A stretch of 64,000 nucleotides of DNA from Tenodera sinensis. Lineage: Eukaryota; Arthropoda; Insecta; Mantodea; Mantidae. Shown piece by piece: positions 11,616 through 23,339 of this stretch. The stretch's first letter is position 1; each line of letters starts with the position of its first letter. A program made the translations under genes and the position numbers. A model generated the notes under the pieces. The model was not told where the DNA came from. It searched no databases and saw nothing but the letters and a program-made list of their open reading frames with translations. The stretch spans positions 112,646,735 to 112,710,734 of the forward strand of contig CM060963.1 in NCBI GenBank assembly GCA_030765045.1. The letters run 5' to 3'.

Positions 11616-12939
11616 GGGATGTTACAGAGCAACGCTTAACACAACATACAATGTATATATCAAACCATTATCTACTTACTGCAGCGAAGTTCTTGTAACA
11701 GCAAACACAAAAAAAATTCAAATCTTTCAAAACCAAAGTCTGAGATTAATTACAGGTGCTATCAAAACCACACCAATAGCAGCTATGGAAATACTAACCA
11801 ACCAATACCCCATTGAATATGAAATAGAAAAAGCGGCTCTTATTCAACACGAAAAGTTGATCAGACTCCCATTCAATACATGGCACAAGAGAAATTTTAC
11901 ACATACACTAAAGACTCAGGAGAGCTTTCTTTCCAAAATTCAAGACATCAAGAAGGATGTACACCTTCCTAATTCAAAGGAAAACTTCATATCTAAAGTC
12001 AATCCAACACATACATTAGACATCACATATTATTTACACCTGACAGAAGAAGTTAAAAAAAGTGATACTCCAACTAGTGTTCTAAAATTATTGGCATTAG
12101 AGACAATCCATACTAGATTTCCAGAACATGAGTGGCTCCATATTTATACTGATGGATCATTGATATCAAACCAAGATGGAGCAGGTACTGGAGTCACATG
12201 TCACCTCTTTTCCTATTACAAATCTTTAAGTTATGGAACTACAAACTTTGATGGAGAAATTGAAGCAATTCGAATGGCCCTACAAAACCTTTTGTACAGA
12301 ATTTCACATTTTCAGCAAGCAGTTATTCTCTCAGATTCCAGGGCAGCAATTATAGCAATTACTTCCAAGTTGTCACCAAAAAACCAAACTATTATAGAAT
12401 GTTGGAAGATGCTTAGCCATCTAAAAGCACTTCAAAAACACCTAGTCCTCCAATGGATACCGGCTCACTGTGGACTGAGTGGTAATGAGAAGGCTGATTT
12501 TCTTGCAAAAAAGGGTACCAGCGGTGTACAAAAATCTATAGTTAATCAACAATTTAATCAGCTAAAAGATTAGTCAACTCTGAATTCAAAAAAATTGTTG
12601 CAAAATATTACTATGAAAAATCAAAGAATAAAAGATGGGAACTACCAAACATTCAAACAGTGATTCCTGAGTATCCTCGAAAAACAGCAGTTGCAACCTT
12701 CAGGTTGATTACAGGACATGATTGTCTGGCAAAACATTTAAACAGAATTGGGATATATTCTTCACCACTCTGTCCTCTATGTGATCTGCAAGAGGAAATG
12801 GATAGAGACCACCGTTCTTATTTCACCTTCAAATATGCCCGGCCACTTCTAGTGCCCCATCCATCAGTGAAAAATATTGGAGAGTAAGAGGATTAATGAC
12901 TTCATTGTCAGAAATCCAGCATTAGCTAACAACAACAAC
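11616..12939 (+). pseudogene. I-clade LINE 3' half with RNase H, copy a
   Basis: This 5'-truncated copy encodes the region after RT and a ribonuclease H domain. Seen in order are YTDGSLIS (first Asp), GEIEAIRMAL (Glu), SDSRAAIIA (Asp) and WIPAHCGLSGNEKADFLAKK (His and final Asp), then a C-terminal HLN..GIYSSPLCPLCDL zinc-like segment. A deletion after IVNQQF shifts the frame near 12550, and another difference follows at about 12810. RNase H in the same ORF is a hallmark of I, R1 and LOA LINEs; the CAA-rich tail favours the I clade. Confidence 0.85.
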
Positions 12940-12996
12940 ATTTTTTGTATAGTATGATTTGGTCTACACAAATTGTGTATTTTAGCAAGATCTACT

Positions 12997-14763
12997 TTTT
13001 TGTATCGTGGCTTGCCACAAGGTGCAGTGCTCAGCACTACACTTTTTAATATATTTATTAATGATCTACCACAACAAATACAAGAATCAGGCGTTAAGTG
13101 TGCACTATTTGCTGATGACTTGGTAATGTGGACTTCAAAACCAAAAAGCAAAAGTACAGAACTGGAAAAAACCATGCAACAATCCTTAACCAACTGACAG
13201 AGATGGACCAAAGAAAATTTAATGACTGTTAATACAACAAAATCAAACTACCAAATCTTTTCACTAAGAAAAGAACCACTAAAAATAAAAATAAATTTTG
13301 AGGGTCAACAATTACCAGAAACAAAGGGAGAAAGTATTTAGGAGTTACATTTGATACCAAATTTACATGGACCAAACAAATAGAAAATGTAATACAAAGA
13401 GTAGAGAGGCGCCTTTCACTGTTAAAACGTCTAACAGGAATGAAGTGTGGATGTTCCAGAGCAACGCTTAACACAACATACAATGTATATATCAAACCAT
13501 TATTTACTTACTGCAGCGAAGTTCTTGTAACAGCAAACACAAAAAAAATTCAAATCTTTCAAAACCAAAGTCTGAGATTAATTACAGGTGCTATCAAAAC
13601 CACACCAATAGCAGCTATGGAAATACTAACCAACCAATATCCTATTGAATATGAAATAGAAAAAGCGGCTCTTATTCAACACGAAAAGTTGATCAGACTC
13701 CCATTCAATACATGGCACAAGAGAAATTTTACACATACACTAAAGACTCAGGAGAGCTTTCTTTCCAAAATTCAAGACATCAAGAAGGATGTACACCTTC
13801 CTAATTCAAAGGAAAACTTCATATCTAAAGTCAATCCGACACAAACATTAGACATCACCTATTATTTACACCTGACAGAAGAAGTTAAGAAAAGTGATAC
13901 TCCAACTAGTGTTCTAAAATTATTGGCATTAGAGACAATCCATACTAGATTTCCAGAACATGAGTGGCTCCATATTTATACTGATGGATCATTGATATCA
14001 AACCAAGATGGAGCAGGTGCTGGAGTCACATGTCACCTCTTTTCCTATTACAAATCTTTAAGTTATGAAACTACTAACTTTGATGGAGAAATTGAAGCAA
14101 TTCGAATGGCCCTACAAAATCTTTTGTACAGAATTTCACATTTTCAGCAAGCAGTTATTCTCTCAAATTCCAGGGCAGCAATTATAGCAGTTATTTCCAA
14201 GTTGTCACCAAAAAACCAAACTATTATAGAATGTTGGAAGATGCTTAGCCATCTAACAGCACTTCAAAAACACCTAGTCTTCCAATGGATACCGGCTCAC
14301 TGTGGACTGAGTGGTAATGAGAAGGCTGATTTTCTTGCAAAAAAGGGTACCAGCGGTGTACAAAAATCTATAGTTAATCTACCATTTTATGCAGCTAAAA
14401 GATTAGTCAACTCTGAATTCAAAAAAATTATTGCAAAATATTACTATGAAAAATCAAAGAATAAAAGATGGGAACTACCAAACATTCAAACATTGATTCC
14501 TGAGTATCCTCGAAAAACAGCAGTTGCAACCTTCAGGTTGATTATAGGACATGATTGTCTGGCAAAACATTTAAACAGAATTGGGATATATTCTTCACCA
14601 CTCTGTCCTCTATGTGATCTGCAAGAGGAAATGGACCGAGACCACCTTCAAATATGCTCGTCCACTTCTAGTGCCCCATTCATCAGTGAAAAATATTGGA
14701 GAGCAAGAGGATTAATGACTTCATTGTCAGAAATCCAGCATTAGCTAACAACAACAACAACAA
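12997..14763 (+). pseudogene. I-clade LINE RT plus RNase H, copy b (longest)
   Basis: The copy starts inside the reverse transcriptase, with GLPQGAVLS followed by FNIFINDLP and then FADDLVMW, which is the catalytic FADD box. A stop after LTN at 13195-13197 and a frameshift near 13330 separate it from a clean 434-codon frame at 13440-14744. That frame holds the connection, RNase H (YTDGS, GEIEA, SNSRAA, WIPAHCGLSGNEKADF) and a C-terminal CPLCDLQEE zinc-like motif. The second RNase H Asp is Asn here (SNS for SDS), a likely inactivating change. Flanking TTTTTTGTAT is duplicated at both ends. Confidence 0.85.
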
Positions 14764-14792
14764 CATTTTTTGTATAGTATGATTTGGTCTAT

Positions 14793-15239
14793 CTCTAACG
14801 GTTAACCAGTTATGCAAAAGTCGTCCAGAGTAAATACAACTACAGGGGCTATAGCCAGAAAATTCAAGATATATATGTTTCATTTGTCATCAAAATATCT
14901 CAAACATATGACATTTTAATGAAAATCATTAGAGCCATTTTCAAGAAAATCAAAATTTTCGAAAAATTTTCCATGTAAAGGGTAGTTTAGGGTGGGGCTA
15001 TTTTCTTCAAAATCTTTGTGTCGCATCCTTTAAAGACATTAAACTTAAATACCAACTTTGGTTTTTAACCTACTTTTCGTTTTTGAGTTATGCTGTCCAC
15101 AGACACACAGACACACACATGAACCTTTTTCTAAAAATGCTTTTTTTGAATTCAGGGGGCCTCAAAACATATTTCCGGTGAAATCTCGACATCGAATTTT
15201 TGGGTGGAATACAATACTTCCCCTACTTACCAGTAGAGA
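14793..15239. other. No gene; low-complexity CA run
   Basis: AT-rich sequence with a short CACACA-rich stretch near 15100-15118. No terminal repeats or protein similarity recognised. Confidence 0.5.
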
Positions 15240-15700
15240 AAGTAAAAAAACAAGAGTGGCACTGATAAAGCAATAAATATATTGCAAAACTAGTGGCAGT
15301 TTTTGTATGCCCATGTCATACTAGCTCACCACCATGCTATTAAATAAGAGCTGGGTCTCATCTTTCACCTTGTCATTGCTGAAGTACCTTCCAGCCAAGT
15401 ATTCTAGTGTTCTTTCAACTTGGGAAGCAAATGGTAGTCACTGGTGCTAAGTTTGGACTGCAGGGTGGGTGGGTGGGTGATGATGTCCCATCCAAACTGT
15501 TGCAGTAGATCCACGGGGTGATACGCAGCGTGCACTGTCGCCCTTGTTCAACATTTCTCTTCTTTGATTCTGAATCATCCATCTGAGCTTTTTTTAGTGT
15601 CTGACAACACTTGTCAGTATTTATTGTTGTCTCGGGATCCATGAAGTCGAGACCAATGATATCCTCCTTTGATCCCAAAACATAGCTGTCATGACTTTAC
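15240..15700 (-). pseudogene. mariner transposase C-terminal half
   Basis: The minus strand encodes LDFMDPETTINTDKCCQTLK, which is the mariner segment after the first catalytic Asp. It continues to HPPCSPNLAP, the third-Asp region of D34D proteins, and onward through KEH-like sequence to YDMGIQKL. Frames are broken. It belongs to duplication block E; the related copy at 28800-29345 is rearranged, with one piece inverted. Confidence 0.65.
15463..15479 (+). repeat. Four-repeat GGGT tract (G-quadruplex motif)
   Basis: GGGTGGGTGGGTGGGTG is a perfect G3T four-tract motif. It lies in the decayed mariner of block E. The orthologous position in the other block E copy lacks the expansion. Confidence 0.85.
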
Positions 15701-15924
15701 GACCAGCATTGAATTCTTACAGCATGGGTGAATCAGAGTGGCCCCTAATGTGATTATTCTTTGGTTTCTACAGCACTCGTGGGCCCTAATGACCTAGTTG
15801 TCGACGGGCCCTTAAAAACAACTCACTCACTCTTTCTACACCACTCATGGATTTATTTGATGTCCATACACTTCTGTCAACTGTTGAATTTTGAATGATT
15901 TAATGCCTTTTTCATGAACACAAA

Positions 15925-17150
15925 TTTTTCAGTATTTAATTAGAAAATTATGGGATAAGGGGGAAAATGTACAAAATAATAACATCTTACTTAACGAATC
16001 GTAAGCAATGCACAGTAGTTACACACAAAGTCAATGGTTCAATGAAAAGTTTTTCATCTGCATACCATACTGTTAGGTTTGGTGTACCGCAAGGTTCAGT
16101 TTTGGGTCCTATATTGTTTTTATTGTATATAAATGACCTCCCCCAGTTTGAGAATTGTAAAAATATTTCTTATGCTGATGATACCACACTTCTATACTGG
16201 AATAAATCCCTAAATGCTTTGGAATATTCAATGATGGACTCATTAAGTGAGATACAGAAATATTTCAAGGATAATAACTTAAACATGAATATAGGAAAGA
16301 CAAAATTACTCCACTTTCAGTATTCTAATCAAAACGCTAATAACTCTGTAACTATAAATGTACAAAACACAATTCTCGAACACGTACAGAAAATTAAATT
16401 TTTAGGACTAATGTTAGATAAAAATTTGTCATTTGCACCTCATATAGACTTAATCTGTGGTAGAGTAAGCTCAGGCTTATATCTACTAAGGAGGCTTTCC
16501 AAATACCTCGATACTGAGGTTCTAAAAATTGTATATTTTGGGGTAATATATCATAACTTTCAATATGGGATCGAGGTTTGGGGAAATGTTAGCAAACAAA
16601 ATTTAAATAGGTTGTTAATATTGCAGAAGAATTGTATAAGAACAGTGTATAAACTTAATAACAGGACTTCGTGCCGCAGTATTTTTAAAAATAATAACTT
16701 GTTCACTATTATTTCATTATATGTATATAAAGTAATAATACATATTGTAAGTAAAAATATACATATTATTAGTAGTAATAATCAATATTATAGTTACAAT
16801 ACACGAGGTATGAATAATATACATAGAATTAATGTTAATAAAAGAACAAGTGAATCTGATCCATATATCAGTGGTGTCAAACTATATAACAAATTGCCAC
16901 ATACTATTAAAGCTAAGCAAGGAGAAAGTTTTAAAAAAGAACTAAGGAAATATCTTATAGGAAAATGTTTATACTGTATAGAGGAATTGTAAATATGCTG
17001 TATATGACTCTACTTAGTGGTATTTCATAGAATATGATTATGTTAAGTCTTATTTTGTAATTTTTGTTTTGTTGTATTTGTAGTTTGACGATGCTCGAAA
17101 AAATTTGTATAATTGTCTATGGGCTAATAAACATTATTATAAACATTATT
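15925..17150 (+). mobile_element. 5'-truncated Jockey/CR1-like LINE
   Basis: The insertion interrupts block E; the sister locus near 29,495-29,510 is continuous. Flanks carry an imperfect duplication around AACACAA and AACAAAA. The element ends after AATAAACATTATTATAAAC, a simple 3' tail. Confidence 0.75.
15967..16992 (+). pseudogene. Non-LTR reverse transcriptase, C-terminal two-thirds
   Basis: The 341-codon open frame begins inside the RT palm. It carries VPQGSVLGPILFLLYINDLP (motif 4), then ISYADDTTLL (motif 5, catalytic YADD), NMNIGKTKLLHF and KFLGLMLD (motifs 6-7), then the thumb and a typical NKLPHTIKAKQGESFKKELR tail. There is no RNase H, which together with the tail fits Jockey or CR1-like clades. 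The N-terminal endonuclease and RT motifs 0-3 are missing. The remaining frame is free of stops, so insertion is fairly recent. Confidence 0.85.
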
Positions 17151-17511
17151 AACAAAACCAGTAACAGTTTGAACTTCACACCTGACATTAGCGGAAATGG
17201 GAGATCCATTACAACTGACTACCAGACCAAATCTGAGTACCCTAGCGGCTGTGTGATGGTTTTGAACAGAGTGGGGTAGCAACAAGCACAACAGCTGTGC
17301 AAACAGCACTTTGGAAGCCTTACTTTTGGGATTCCTCTTGTAGTTTGTAAAAGAACAGAGAAAGCCATGTGAGTGCAGCACATCAGACTTTTTGAAAGAC
17401 ATCATCTCTTTTGTATTGAGTAGGCTTGTTTCTTTTATTCTATATTAACTTTCTTGCCTAAACTTTTGCAGATCTATTTCTGCAATTTCCGTTATTTTGT
17501 ACACTCTGCTT

Positions 17512-17958
17512 CATATATTTTATATACTGAAAGTGGTATGTTCATGAACATGAGCATTATACTATTGAAATCTACCATTTGTTAGATCTAAGGTTGTAGC
17601 TGATAGATTTGATGTAATTATGTCTGTGTTGGTTTTCTGTAGATATCTCAATTTATTTTGCTTGAATTCTTGACTTGTTTGTCTTTTGTGTTTCTAATGT
17701 GAATATTATAGCCTTTACTTGTAGATTTAACAGTTTTAGTGCACCTTCTATGTGTCTCTTCAGTACTATTGCAAAAATATTGCCAAGTTGCCAAATTTTG
17801 AAGATCCAAGGGAAATCTTTGGTGATAGTTTCTAATGAGCTTATGAAAAGATCTGCAAATAATGGAGAAGGTGGATTGCCCATTGTTAATATTAAGGTTC
17901 GGCGATAACATTTTGAATGGAATTGGAAGAAGTTCAATTAGATGCATAATTTTGCTAT
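17512..17958. repeat. Segmental-duplication block R1, copy 2
   Basis: This matches 91-218 plus 3339-3610 and 29755-30200, starting at TATACTGAAAGTGGTATG. On the minus strand at 17653-17937 it encodes a Penelope-like RT remnant that keeps FFQFHSKCYRR, then MGNPPSPLFADLFISSLE, the motif-4 block, better preserved than in copies 1 and 3. The block is cut on its right by a Tc1-like element at a TA. Confidence 0.75.
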
Positions 17959-18381
17959 ACTCTGTTCATCAAGAGATTAGAGGAGATGTAAACAAACCAC
18001 TGGTTTGTATCACTCCGCAGCCACGTGCATTCACAATGATGCAACACAGTTACCTACCGCTACGCGTAGGTATAATATGCATTTTACACTAAAAAAAGGA
18101 TATATTTACTTGATCCAAATAACATGTAGCACATGAAAATTAACTGCTACTTACGTAATCTCTGTCCACAATAACACTTTTTCATTTCCTGCTCACAATC
18201 TCGAAACCAATCTCCATAAGCAGCTTGTGGAGGGAAGTTCGTTTTAAATCTGGAAGATCGGGATCAGAGTTAACTGCCAACAGCACTTTGTTTAAGGTGG
18301 GGGTTCATTGTTAACAAAGAACTGGTGATCTTTTCGACAGATTGCAGATCTCACAAATTTGTCGCAAACTACATCCACCAT

Positions 18382-18603
18382 TTATCTGACATGTGGTCGC
18401 TTTTTGCCGTGATCTTCACCAACTGACGATTTTTCTTTGCGTGTGCTGTAAATACTTGCAACTGACACACCGGTAAACTCGGAAATTAATTTCATCACGT
18501 CTTCAATAACAAGTTCGGGATATTTCTTGCAGAACTTGTTAAACACGTTCAATATTGTTGTCTTCTCACCACTTCGCAACAGTTTGCCACACTTATGTTT
18601 CAC
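18382..18603 (-). pseudogene. N-terminal helix-turn-helix of a Tc1-like transposase
   Basis: The frame has KLLRSGEKTTILNVFNKF, then SEFTGVSVASIYSTRKEK. This is the DNA-binding head of the IS630/Tc1-type family whose downstream part is seen at 38387-39360. The catalytic part is absent; sequences at 17959-18786 around it are probably the rest of a deleted element inserted at TA in block R1. Confidence 0.55.
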
Positions 18604-18786
18604 AACTCACTTGTTCCGTCATGTTACTTTCATACTGAATAATGCCTGCACAGAATGAATTAGGCTGGTTACAGATTCACTTAACTGCACACTCTTAGAT
18701 TTTAACTACGCTTAACACACTTACTTCACAGTGGTATAACTGTTTCATCTAAAATGGAGGAAATGTCATTTACATATGTGCTGGCC

Positions 18787-19430
18787 TATCACAGCACAAC
18801 AGCGTCCCTCAGAGGCACATGAGGGGAAGCTCGGTGGATCTAAATACCACCTATTTAGTCCTCCCGCCTAGGTCCGATAGACCCGTTGACCAACGATAGG
18901 TGTGGTTCCCCTTGCAAAATGGGAGTTTAAGTCGGGTGATGTAACTGCCACATTGTAAAACTGGTCCCCGTTAAGAAAACAGTTACATGAAAGCCACATA
19001 CATGAGTATGAGTCCTAAAGATAAACATTCCAGAGTTAAAACTGTCCCCCAATCGGATCTCCGGGTGGGGACATCTTTAAGCAAATTTCATCACAACAAT
19101 TCCAATACTTTAAGAAGTCTACAATGGAATGCAGGAGGCATGTTCCAGCCTAAAAAACAAGAGCTAATGAAAATATTAAAAGACCAAGATATAGATGTCT
19201 TCACAGTACAAGAAGCCAATATATCACAAGAACAGCAAATATACTTTGAAATGGATCAGTACACTACACATATACTTCCAAAAGCTCGTCAAATACCAAG
19301 TGGTATTCTTACAGGAATTAAAAGAAATATGAAAGCTACTATCCAAATCCAAAACCAATGGAAGAACAAGATAAATCAGAAATAGTTAAAATTGAAGTAT
19401 GGAAAAGTAACTACCACTATAGAATTTACA
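18787..19430 (+). pseudogene. 5' part of the I-clade LINE with AP-endonuclease start
   Basis: The frame at 18987-19385 contains LRSLQWNAGGMFQPKKQEL, then DIDVFTVQEANIS, the first motifs (Asn and catalytic Glu) of the APE-type endonuclease at the start of LINE ORF2, then ARQIPSGILTGIK. It is cut off near 19390-19430. Similarity in style to the I-clade copies suggests the same family, but the two ends do not overlap in this window, so linkage is inferred. Confidence 0.65.
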
Positions 19431-19439
19431 GTATCTACA

Positions 19440-19465
19440 ATTATATTATATTATATTATATTATA
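19440..19465. repeat. (ATATT)n microsatellite
   Basis: About five repeats of TATAT separate the LINE fragment from the tRNA-headed repeat. Confidence 0.9.
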
Positions 19466-19735
19466 ATAAATAATAATTACCATGTGAAGGTTATTTAATC
19501 CTGGGATACAAAGTACTTGCAATAGTAAGTCACCATTGGGGTAATTGTCTCTGATGTGAGACTGCCTTTGTGGTTTACCAGGAAAAAATACGAACTAACT
19601 TGAGAATTTAATGCCATTCTGGCAGTTTGTCACAATAGCTCAGTGGTAGAACGTCCGCCTGGCAAGCGGAAGGTCTGTGGTTCAAATCCCAGTTGTGGCA
19701 TTGAATTTTTAAGTTCCAGTTCTACCTCTTAAAAG
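19466..19735 (+). repeat. tRNA-headed SINE-like repeat, single copy
   Basis: It runs from AATAATTACCATGTGAAGG to TTCCAGTTCTACCTCTTAA, as in 27479-27784 and the array at 31096-32530. It holds a 72-base tRNA-like domain at 19629-19700, with paired ends GTCACAA/TTGTGGC, an A box TAGCTCAGTGG, a B box GGTTCAAATCC and anticodon loop CTGGCAA, i.e. GGC (Ala). The body upstream of the tRNA-like part distinguishes it from a plain tRNA gene. Confidence 0.75.
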
Positions 19736-19759
19736 GTGAAGATTTTTTACAATGCATTA

Positions 19760-20293
19760 TTTTTTTTTTTTTTTTAATGATTTAATGATCGATCAGCGCA
19801 TGTGCGCTCTACAGATAATTGTTGAAATACACATAACAATAAATAAAATATAATAAGTAACATTGAAATGAGGTAAACCCCATTGGGCCCCTCACTGACA
19901 GTATTAGTTGAAATTAAATCAGATCTTGCTGTGATAACTGGTCCAGTGGTAGACGACTCTTGATGCGTGTTGGAAAGCTGGATTTTCTGTCAAGAGAGTA
20001 GTGAACAGATCCAGGAACGTTCTTTAGATTGCTGTAAAACTGTTCGGCTTGTGAAGAAATTGACTGTTGAATGGTACTGATTCCAGTTTCTCTGTGTAGT
20101 TGATTGTTTCTGACAAACCATGGCGCATTAGTTGACATACGTAACAGGTACACAGTATATTAAAAGATTAATGATTACTTCTACAAGCGAAGTTTACTCA
20201 CAGGTTTAGCTGGTTGTAAAATATTGTACTTTTTGTATCACAGAATAACACCATTAACAGCTCTGTTCACTGCCTCCTAAAACCATCTCCATC
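19760..20293 (-). mobile_element. 3' end of a Jockey-like LINE, with target duplication
   Basis: The insertion is flanked by AATGCATTA at 19751-19759 and 20294-20302 and has a poly(A) tail, seen as T's at 19760-19775. On the minus strand at 19914-20153 it encodes a LINE C-terminus: APWFVRNNQLHRETGI, followed by LDRKSSFPTRI. It is inserted at the junction of blocks R1 and A. Confidence 0.75.
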
Positions 20294-21766
20294 CAATGCA
20301 TTATTATGATCAGAGTTTGTAAACTCCAGAAAATATATCTACTATTTCTATATAATCTGTAATTACATACAGAATACAGATATAACCCAAAAGTACATAA
20401 ACATACTGTTTTAATTGTCTGGATTTCAGAATGAACATACCAACTTGAAAAACAAAACAGCAACTAAACAATGACATGGACTATGGAAATAACACAGCAC
20501 TATGACTGTCAGAAAGAACTCCTCAATAGGAAGGTCTAGAAGTGCAGTATAGTAAAGCATCTGATCATTGAGCTGAAAATTATGGAAGTCAAAACCTTTA
20601 AACATTTTACACTTAACCCATAGACTAACAATAAATTTACACAAAAGATTTTTAACAGATTTATTAACATAAGAACCTCATTAACATATACTGCACAAAA
20701 ACCCTACTAATTGCAAATGAACAGCAATAGAGTTGATCTAAAAGCTCTACTGTGAAAAAACATTATTTTTCTATTTTGCAGTTATGATCTGAGTGCAAGG
20801 AACTACAATACTGAACTTGTTGCAAGTGTCAAATCAAGATGAAATTATATTCAGTAATAACTGATTAAAAATTCATAACTATTAAAATAAGCTATTTATT
20901 CTTGAGCACGTAAGTGACATTTCTTATACCAGAATTAATTCCCTCGTCCTGTTATTAGCATGCAACACAATGTCATTTTATCCCTTAAATCTACCTACCT
21001 TAATTACAGGAACAAAAGATCTCAAAATCTCTTCCTTCACAGGAACATCCTGCTCTGAAAAATGTTCTTCATCTGAGGATTGATTTAGGGGTTTTCCCTT
21101 CTCATTGACTATGTTGGTCACATGCTCTGCCTACAAAGATACAATAAAGAGCATATTAATGTTATAAGCCTTTCTGTCCTCTATGTGATCTGCAAGAGGA
21201 AATGAACAGAGAGCACCTTCAAATATGTCTGGCCACTTCTAATGCCCCATCCATCAGTGAAACATATTGGAGAGCAAGAGGATTAATGACTTCATTGTCA
21301 GAAATCCAGCATTAGCTAACAACAACACATTATAAGCCCTGTGTACAAAGCTTTTGTTAATCAATCAACACACATCCCTACACTAGGAAGTAAATTCATT
21401 ATTTTCTTCTGATCAAGATGGATTCAGGAAAGTGGTTAATGTACCATTACTGCTTTTACCTTGTTAAGTGAAGTTTAGATGCTCTTGAAAGCAGTGATTT
21501 CTCACATAATCCAGTAAAACACCCCACACTTAATTAATTCCTGCTTTTTAAAAAATACTTCTAGAAGTCCCGGCAAGAGGACCTGCAATTCCAAAACCTG
21601 GTTTAAAAAAAGATCTGCTGTTATGTCATACATTTGTGAACACAAACCATTGTGTTAGCATTCGTTTATTCCCACTGTAGTTGCATGTGGTATCAGAAGC
21701 ATACAGTGCTTTCACTTTCTTCAGCTTCTGCTCAATTCCCTGGTTATGTGCTACTTTACTGTACAC
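20294..21766. repeat. Segmental-duplication blocks A and B, copy 2
   Basis: This is colinear with 3720-3767, 4760-5696 and 6712-7010. The copy-1 insertions (3768-4759 and 5701-6707) are absent, so this is an empty-site reference for both. It carries its own small LINE insertion at 21171-21329. Confidence 0.8.
21171..21329 (+). repeat. Short I-clade LINE 3' insertion
   Basis: 159 bases of the LINE 3' end, with its terminal GCTAACAACAACA, are flanked by TTATAAGCC at 21162-21170 and 21330-21338. Copy 1 of block A has this site once, near 5572. Confidence 0.9.
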
Positions 21767-22059
21767 AGGTTGTTTCAAAACGATACCAAACAAATATAGC
21801 CATTTCATAGTTTATAACTTAACTAGTCTGAATTTCGGTGTCGCAACTTCGAAGTTCTTTTAGGTATAATTTTATGCAGCATTACATATTACAGTATTTT
21901 GTGATTAGGTAGTGCAGGAACCACTGGTGTGTGAACCTCAAAAGTTGTTATGGGGATGCACCAGCCACGAAAACAAAGCATTACTCTTTGCAGGTTATCA
22001 GTGACCCTAGCCTACCTTTCACATAATGGGACTAAGGGTAGTTACTTGTGCAAAAGTTG

Positions 22060-23158
22060 TTGTTGTTAGCTAATGCTGGATTTCTGACAAGGAAGTCATT
22101 AATCCTCTTGCTCTCCAATATTTTTCACTGATGGATGGGGCACTAGAAGTGGCCGGGCATATTTGAAGGTGGTCTCGATCCATTTCCTCTTGCAGATCAC
22201 ATAGAGGACACAGTGGTGAAGAATATATCCCAATTCTGTTTAAATGTTTTGCCAGACAATCATGTTCTGTAATCAACCTGAAAGTTGCAACTGCTGTATT
22301 TCGAGGATACTCAGGAATTACTGTTTGAATGTTTGATAGTTCCCATCTTTTATTCTTTGATTTTTCATAGTAATATTTTGCAATAATTTTTTTGAATTCA
22401 GAGTTGACTAATCTTTTAGCTGCATAAAATGGTAAATTAACTATAGATTTTTGTACACCGCTGGTACCCTTTTTTGCAAGAAAATCAGCCTTCTCATTAC
22501 CACTCAGTCCACAGTGAGCCGGTATCCATTGGAGGAGTAGGTGTTTTTGAAGTGCTTTTAGATGGCTAAGCATCTTCCAACATTCTATAATTGTTTGGTT
22601 TTTTGGTGACAACTTGGAAGTAATTGCTATAATTGCTGCCCTGGAATCTGAGAGAATAACTGCTTGCTGAAAATGTGAAATTCTGTACAAAAGATTTTGT
22701 AGGGCCATTCGAATTGCTTCAATTTCTCCATCAAAGTTAGTAGTTCCATAACTTAAAGATTTGTAATAGGAAAAGAGGTGACATATGACTCCAGCACCTG
22801 CTCCATCTCAGTTTAATATTAATGATCCATCAGTATAAATATGGAGCCACTCATGTTCTGGAAATCTAGTATGGATTGTCTCTAATGCCAATAATTTTAG
22901 AACACTAGTTGGAGTATCACTTTTTTTAACTTCTTCTGTCAGGTGTAAATAATATGTGATGTCTAATGTATGTGTTGGATTGACTTTAGATATGAAGTTT
23001 TCCTTTGAATTAGGAAGGTGTACATCCTTCTTGATGTCTTGAATTTTGGAAAGAAAGCTCTCCTGAGTCTTTAGAGTATGTGTAAAATTTCTCTTGTGCC
23101 ATGTATTGAATGGGAGTCTGATCAACTTTTCGTGTTGAATAAGAGCCGCTTTTTTTCG
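22060..23158 (-). pseudogene. I-clade LINE RNase H region, inverted copy
   Basis: It is nearly identical to the 11616 and 12997 copies but on the opposite strand. Its 12-bp target duplication is GTGCAAAAGTTG at 22048-22059 and 23159-23170. RNase H motifs YTDGSLI, SDSRAA and WIPAHCGLSGNEKADF are present. A stop at the codon after SLILN and 5' truncation inactivate it. Confidence 0.9.
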
Positions 23159-23339
23159 GTGCAAAAGTTGATTAATCACTCAGGCAGTTCCAAGGTTGCT
23201 CTTCAGTGTAAAACTACGTATTCCATCCTCACAGGGAGGATTTTGTGAGAACTTACACAGTAAATCCAAGCAATATGGAGCATTATACAAACACCAAAAT
23301 GACATATGATTTTGATGTATGAAAGAGACAAAGAAAGTT

